Source of the DNA: Nitrospira sp. UBA2083
GTDB lineage: Bacteria > Nitrospirota > Nitrospiria > Nitrospirales > Nitrospiraceae
Length of the DNA: 9,974 nt
Assembly (NCBI GenBank): GCA_002331625.1
Contig: DCZN01000073.1
Coordinates: 69,126-79,099, forward strand
Direction of reading: 5' to 3'
Below the pieces are notes generated by a model, which saw only the letters and a program-made list of their open reading frames with translations, had not been told where the DNA came from and ran no database searches. Shown here in pieces: positions 7,168 to 9,974 of this stretch. The position numbers and the translations under genes are program-made. How positions within the stretch are numbered: the stretch's first letter is position 1; each line of letters begins with the position of its first letter.

Positions 7168-9359
7168 GAGGCCACCTCATCGCCAAGACGTGGAGCACCG
7201 GAAAGGATATGCCAATACTCCGTTTCCAACTGGCCGATCACCTGCTGAGCGCTGAAGACGGCCTCAATGCGTCGCCGTCCCTCGCGACCCCACCCAGCCA
7301 GGCGGGTTCTGTCTTCCAACGCTGACATGATCGCCTTTGCCATGAGGTCCGGCGCGCCCGCTGGAACCAACAATCCGGTTTCCCCGTCTTTCACTACTTC
7401 CGGACATCCACCGACGTTGGTCGCCACAACCGGCTTTGCCATGGCCATCGCCTCACAGAGTGCAATAGGTAGTCCCTCCCAAAATGAGGAAGAAACGAAG
7501 AGTTCAAAAAGGGCAAGGTACGCAAAAATGTCAGGCTGGCTGCCAAGTAGCCTCACATGCCCAGAAAGTTGTCGCTCGCTGATTCGCCGTTCAAGAAGCT
7601 CCCGCTGATCCCCTTCGCCGACAATGAGACAATAAACCCCCGGGATGTGCCTCTGAACGAGATCTATAGCATCGATCAAGACATGATGGCCTTTGGCCAC
7701 ATCCAAACGGCCGACAGTACCGATCACCAGCTGATCATCGGTCAGGCCTAACGATTGTGTAAGGACCTTCATCTCTTTTTGTGGAACAAGGGGGATAGAT
7801 TCGAGATCCACGGGCGGATGGATCGTGACCGAGTGGGGCCGATCAAAATATCTTCGGCGAATTCCCGTTTGTCGATCGAGTTGGCTGTCGCACACCGTCA
7901 GCTGAGTAAGACGAATCAGCCTTCGCTCTGCCCAAATCCTGGCTTGTCGAACAATGCCCTCGCGGTAATTACGCTCGTGGTAGCCATGCTGACTGTAGAC
8001 GACGGGAATACCGGCCATTCGGGCAGCGAGAGCGCCAAACGTGAGCGCTACTAGTCCATGCGCATGTACCAGCGCAACACCCTCGGATCGTATCAATGCC
8101 CAGACACGATAGAGCGAGAGTGGACTAAACCGTTTGTTGATGGCTACCGGATAGACCGGTACGTTGGACGCCCGACAGCGATCAACTAATGGCCCCCTTG
8201 GGGAACAGGACACCATCGACGCAAACTGACTGCGAACCAAATGTGTCGCAAGCAGATAGACGTTATGCTGTCCCCCGCCGTGCATCGGCTTATCAATGAT
8301 CTGAAGCACACGGGGTCGTTCGTTGGGTCGTCGGCCGGACCGTCGGCCTCGAAACCGAAACCACGGGCGAAGGAGACGACTCTCGACACGCCGACGGGAC
8401 TGAATAATTCGTCGCTTGGCCAAGGCCTGCGGGACATGGCCAAGCGCTTGCACGACCCCTTGAAGCGCTCGTGGATAGCGAGCGGTCAAATAGAGAACGC
8501 GGGCCAGTTCGTACCCAGCAAGACATGGCAGGAATCGTAAGCAATCCCCCAGCGAATCGTTCTGCAGCATCATCAGATATCGGTTCCTGACCATCATGAT
8601 TTGGGCATTGAGCGAAGGGGTTCGATCGGTACGGCACCGAATCCGATTGGCTCCACCACGCGCATGGTAGGCAACGGCGTCAGGGCGATAGATCGTGGTC
8701 CACCCCATCATGGCAGCGCGCCACCCAAGGTCCGCATCGTCGTAGTAGGCGAAGAACGTTTCATCGAGCACTTCATCGCGAACCGCCACGTCCCTCAACA
8801 TGGCCATGCGATGCAAGGCGAGCGCGCCGGGCGCCGCGAATACCGGTTCAGGGCGGTCATACTGACCGCGATCAGTCGCACCTTGGCCCCGATCGAATGC
8901 ACGACGACAAGGGTCCAGAAACAGTCCGGTTGAATCGAAGCAATCCTCTTGTGTGGGGTCGAGCAGTTTGGCGGCCACCGTTCCAACCCGAGGGTCTAGA
9001 AAAGCGTGACGTGCCCGTTCGAGATAGGTCGGGGTCAATCGAATGTCAGGATTCATAAATGCTACAAAATTACCACAGGCTTGTGCGCAACCTTGGTTAA
9101 TGGCCCCGCAATATCCACGGTTCGTCTGATTCCTTAAAACAGTGAGTCGAGCATCCCGCCCCACTTGATCCGCAAGGATCTCTGCGGAACGATCGGCCGA
9201 CGCATTATCGATAAAGAGCGCCTTCCAGCATACATCCGTCTGGTTGAGAAGGGATTCAATACACGACGGCAGATCCTGCGCGCTGTTCCACACCGGAATC
9301 ACGAACGTGACGACGTCGGCAGAGCGGTCCTGATGCTGCGGAGAGGCCTGGTCCGGCAT
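7161..9359 (-). CDS. Fused glycosyltransferase: N-terminal GT2 domain and C-terminal GT4 domain
   Basis: The protein has 732 residues, about twice the length of a single-domain enzyme. The ATG start (9359) has AGGA 9 bases upstream and lies 11 bases after the previous stop. Residues about 16-265 are a GT-A fold of family GT2: VTFVIPVWN (17-25), FIDNASADRS (49-58), NRGYCGAINQG (80-90), the metal-site-like NPD (103-105), and YYDDADLGWR (205-214) for the catalytic base region. This pattern resembles rhamnosyltransferase-like WbbL-type enzymes. Two hydrophobic or amphipathic stretches (about 270-305) and a very basic linker (about 316-349) follow. Residues 350-720 are a GT-B fold of family GT4: PMHGGGQHNVYLL (358-370), TVGRLDVAKGHHVLI (548-562), the EX7E pair Glu628/Glu636 in FWEGLPIALCEAMA, GGCPEV (650-655), and GETGLLVPAG (659-668). 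No stop or frameshift is seen at the junction. The two domains probably add two consecutive sugars; linkages and donors are unknown. Confidence 0.94.
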   Translation of the reverse strand: MPDQASPQHQDRSADVVTFVIPVWNSAQDLPSCIESLLNQTDVCWKALFIDNASADRSAEILADQVGRDARLTVLRNQTNRGYCGAINQGCAQACGNFVAFMNPDIRLTPTYLERARHAFLDPRVGTVAAKLLDPTQEDCFDSTGLFLDPCRRAFDRGQGATDRGQYDRPEPVFAAPGALALHRMAMLRDVAVRDEVLDETFFAYYDDADLGWRAAMMGWTTIYRPDAVAYHARGGANRIRCRTDRTPSLNAQIMMVRNRYLMMLQNDSLGDCLRFLPCLAGYELARVLYLTARYPRALQGVVQALGHVPQALAKRRIIQSRRRVESRLLRPWFRFRGRRSGRRPNERPRVLQIIDKPMHGGGQHNVYLLATHLVRSQFASMVSCSPRGPLVDRCRASNVPVYPVAINKRFSPLSLYRVWALIRSEGVALVHAHGLVALTFGALAARMAGIPVVYSQHGYHERNYREGIVRQARIWAERRLIRLTQLTVCDSQLDRQTGIRRRYFDRPHSVTIHPPVDLESIPLVPQKEMKVLTQSLGLTDDQLVIGTVGRLDVAKGHHVLIDAIDLVQRHIPGVYCLIVGEGDQRELLERRISERQLSGHVRLLGSQPDIFAYLALFELFVSSSFWEGLPIALCEAMAMAKPVVATNVGGCPEVVKDGETGLLVPAGAPDLMAKAIMSALEDRTRLAGWGREGRRRIEAVFSAQQVIGQLETEYWHILSGAPRLGDEVASW
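7172..7178 (-). promoter_or_regulatory. Shine-Dalgarno-like site for the GTG-start deacetylase gene
   Basis: GAGGTGG on the minus strand, 4 bases before the GTG at 7167, lies within the last codons of the fused glycosyltransferase gene. With the GTGGTAA overlap it supports the GTG start. Confidence 0.65.
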
Positions 9360-9368
9360 GTATGGTAT

Positions 9369-9372
9369 TCCT
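9369..9372 (-). promoter_or_regulatory. Shine-Dalgarno-like site for the fused glycosyltransferase gene
   Basis: AGGA on the minus strand, 9 bases before the ATG at 9359, overlaps the TAG stop of the O-antigen ligase-like gene (TAGGA). The spacing is at the long end of normal. Confidence 0.5.
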
Positions 9373-9974
9373 ACCCGTCCTGAGCAACGCGCTCAGATGA
9401 ATGCCCATGAGCGTTCATCTGGGCGGCAAAGAGAAATGCGGCGATAAACCAAAAGACCATGAACGCCTGATCGAGACGATAGCTGTAGTCGACAAACCCT
9501 CGCACAAAGAACGCCAGATACCCCATCACGACGCCGATCCCGATTCCCGCAGTCAGCAAGTCTTCCGAGCGGTAACATTGCCAGGCTTGCCGAATAACAA
9601 TCCCAAACACCAGCAAATGCATGGCACACCCGAGCACCCCGGTTTCCACAAGTAAGAGCAGGTAGAGATTGTGCTCAACGCCTTGTCCATCCGGCATGTG
9701 TTCCGCGATGCGATAGGGATCACCGATCAACGCCAGTCTTTCCGCGTATGTATTCAGTCCGATGCCGAAAAGCCAGTTACCTTGAAGCATAAGCCAAGAG
9801 GATTCTTGTAAATCAAACCGTACCCCGACCGACCCCGGATCTGCGTACCAAAACCGTTCAAGCACCTTCGGCAACAAAGGCACCGCACTCAGCACCACGA
9901 CAAAGAAGAACGCCACCAGACGTTTCCACTGCTCCGGACTTCCCAGGCGCCGACGCCAACTGAGAATGACCACG
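9371..9974 (-). CDS. O-antigen ligase/polymerase-like membrane protein (Wzy_C family), C-terminal fragment cut by right window edge
   Basis: The last 200 codons are present and end at TAG (9371-9373); the frame continues past the window edge. The first visible codon is GTG but is almost certainly internal. Visible hydrophobic helices are at about residues 18-35, 103-128, 139-157 and 168-186. Between the first and second is a periplasmic-type loop with R52 and W60 (FDLQESSW), then GNWLFGIGLNTY (65-76), and after a polar stretch EHNLYLLLLVETGVLG (100-115). The 'W...G-G-G..-Y' and 'HN-x-YL...E-x-G-x-x-G' blocks are characteristic of Wzy_C/O-antigen ligase proteins, whose loop His is needed for glycan transfer. 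It would join or polymerise undecaprenyl-linked glycan at the periplasmic face. Ligase and polymerase cannot be distinguished from this fragment. The C-terminus after about 187 is polar and short. Confidence 0.87.
   Translation of the reverse strand, partial: VVILSWRRRLGSPEQWKRLVAFFFVVVLSAVPLLPKVLERFWYADPGSVGVRFDLQESSWLMLQGNWLFGIGLNTYAERLALIGDPYRIAEHMPDGQGVEHNLYLLLLVETGVLGCAMHLLVFGIVIRQAWQCYRSEDLLTAGIGIGVVMGYLAFFVRGFVDYSYRLDQAFMVFWFIAAFLFAAQMNAHGHSSERVAQDG

Noticed and set aside
1..9974. CRISPR array, tRNA, rRNA, insertion sequence or long repeats
   Set aside because: None is apparent when reading either strand. Almost every base is accounted for by tightly packed coding sequence.

Overview
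The window is a dense polysaccharide biosynthesis and modification locus. Every supported gene lies on the minus strand, so transcription runs from position 9974 towards position 1. There are eight genes: six complete, and one cut by each window edge. The longest stretch without a gene is about 61 bases (2671-2731). All other junctions are short gaps of about 8 to 29 bases or overlaps (GTGA, ATGA and GTGGTAA). I see no promoter, terminator, RNA gene, mobile element, CRISPR array or large repeat, so the window looks like the interior of one long operon.

Order of transcription, right to left: (1) the C-terminal 200 residues of an O-antigen ligase/polymerase-like membrane protein (right edge); (2) a 732-residue protein with a GT2 domain joined to a GT4 domain; (3) a NodB-type polysaccharide deacetylase; (4) a GT4 glycosyltransferase; (5) a B12-binding-type radical SAM protein; (6) a class I SAM-dependent methyltransferase; (7) and (8) two consecutive membrane-anchored SGNH/GDSL-fold proteins; (9, counting the edge fragment) the first 114 residues of another GT4-type glycosyltransferase (left edge). 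Counting the two edge fragments this gives nine reading frames, seven of them complete in the window.

Inferred division of labour: the four glycosyltransferase domains build a glycan. The deacetylase, radical SAM protein, methyltransferase and the two SGNH proteins could decorate it by N- or O-deacetylation, a radical reaction, methylation, and acyl transfer or removal. The O-antigen ligase-like protein would polymerise or transfer the chain at the membrane. The chemical product cannot be read from the sequence.

The organism appears to be a Gram-negative-type bacterium with moderately high GC (mid-50s percent by eye). The mixture of GT2/GT4, NodB, radical SAM and SGNH genes resembles exopolysaccharide loci of Nitrospirota or Deltaproteobacteria-like lineages. 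That placement is a weak inference, because the window contains no marker gene. The most notable content is the GT2-GT4 fusion and the run of radical SAM, methyltransferase and two SGNH genes. I found no convincing evidence of an entirely new kind of system.
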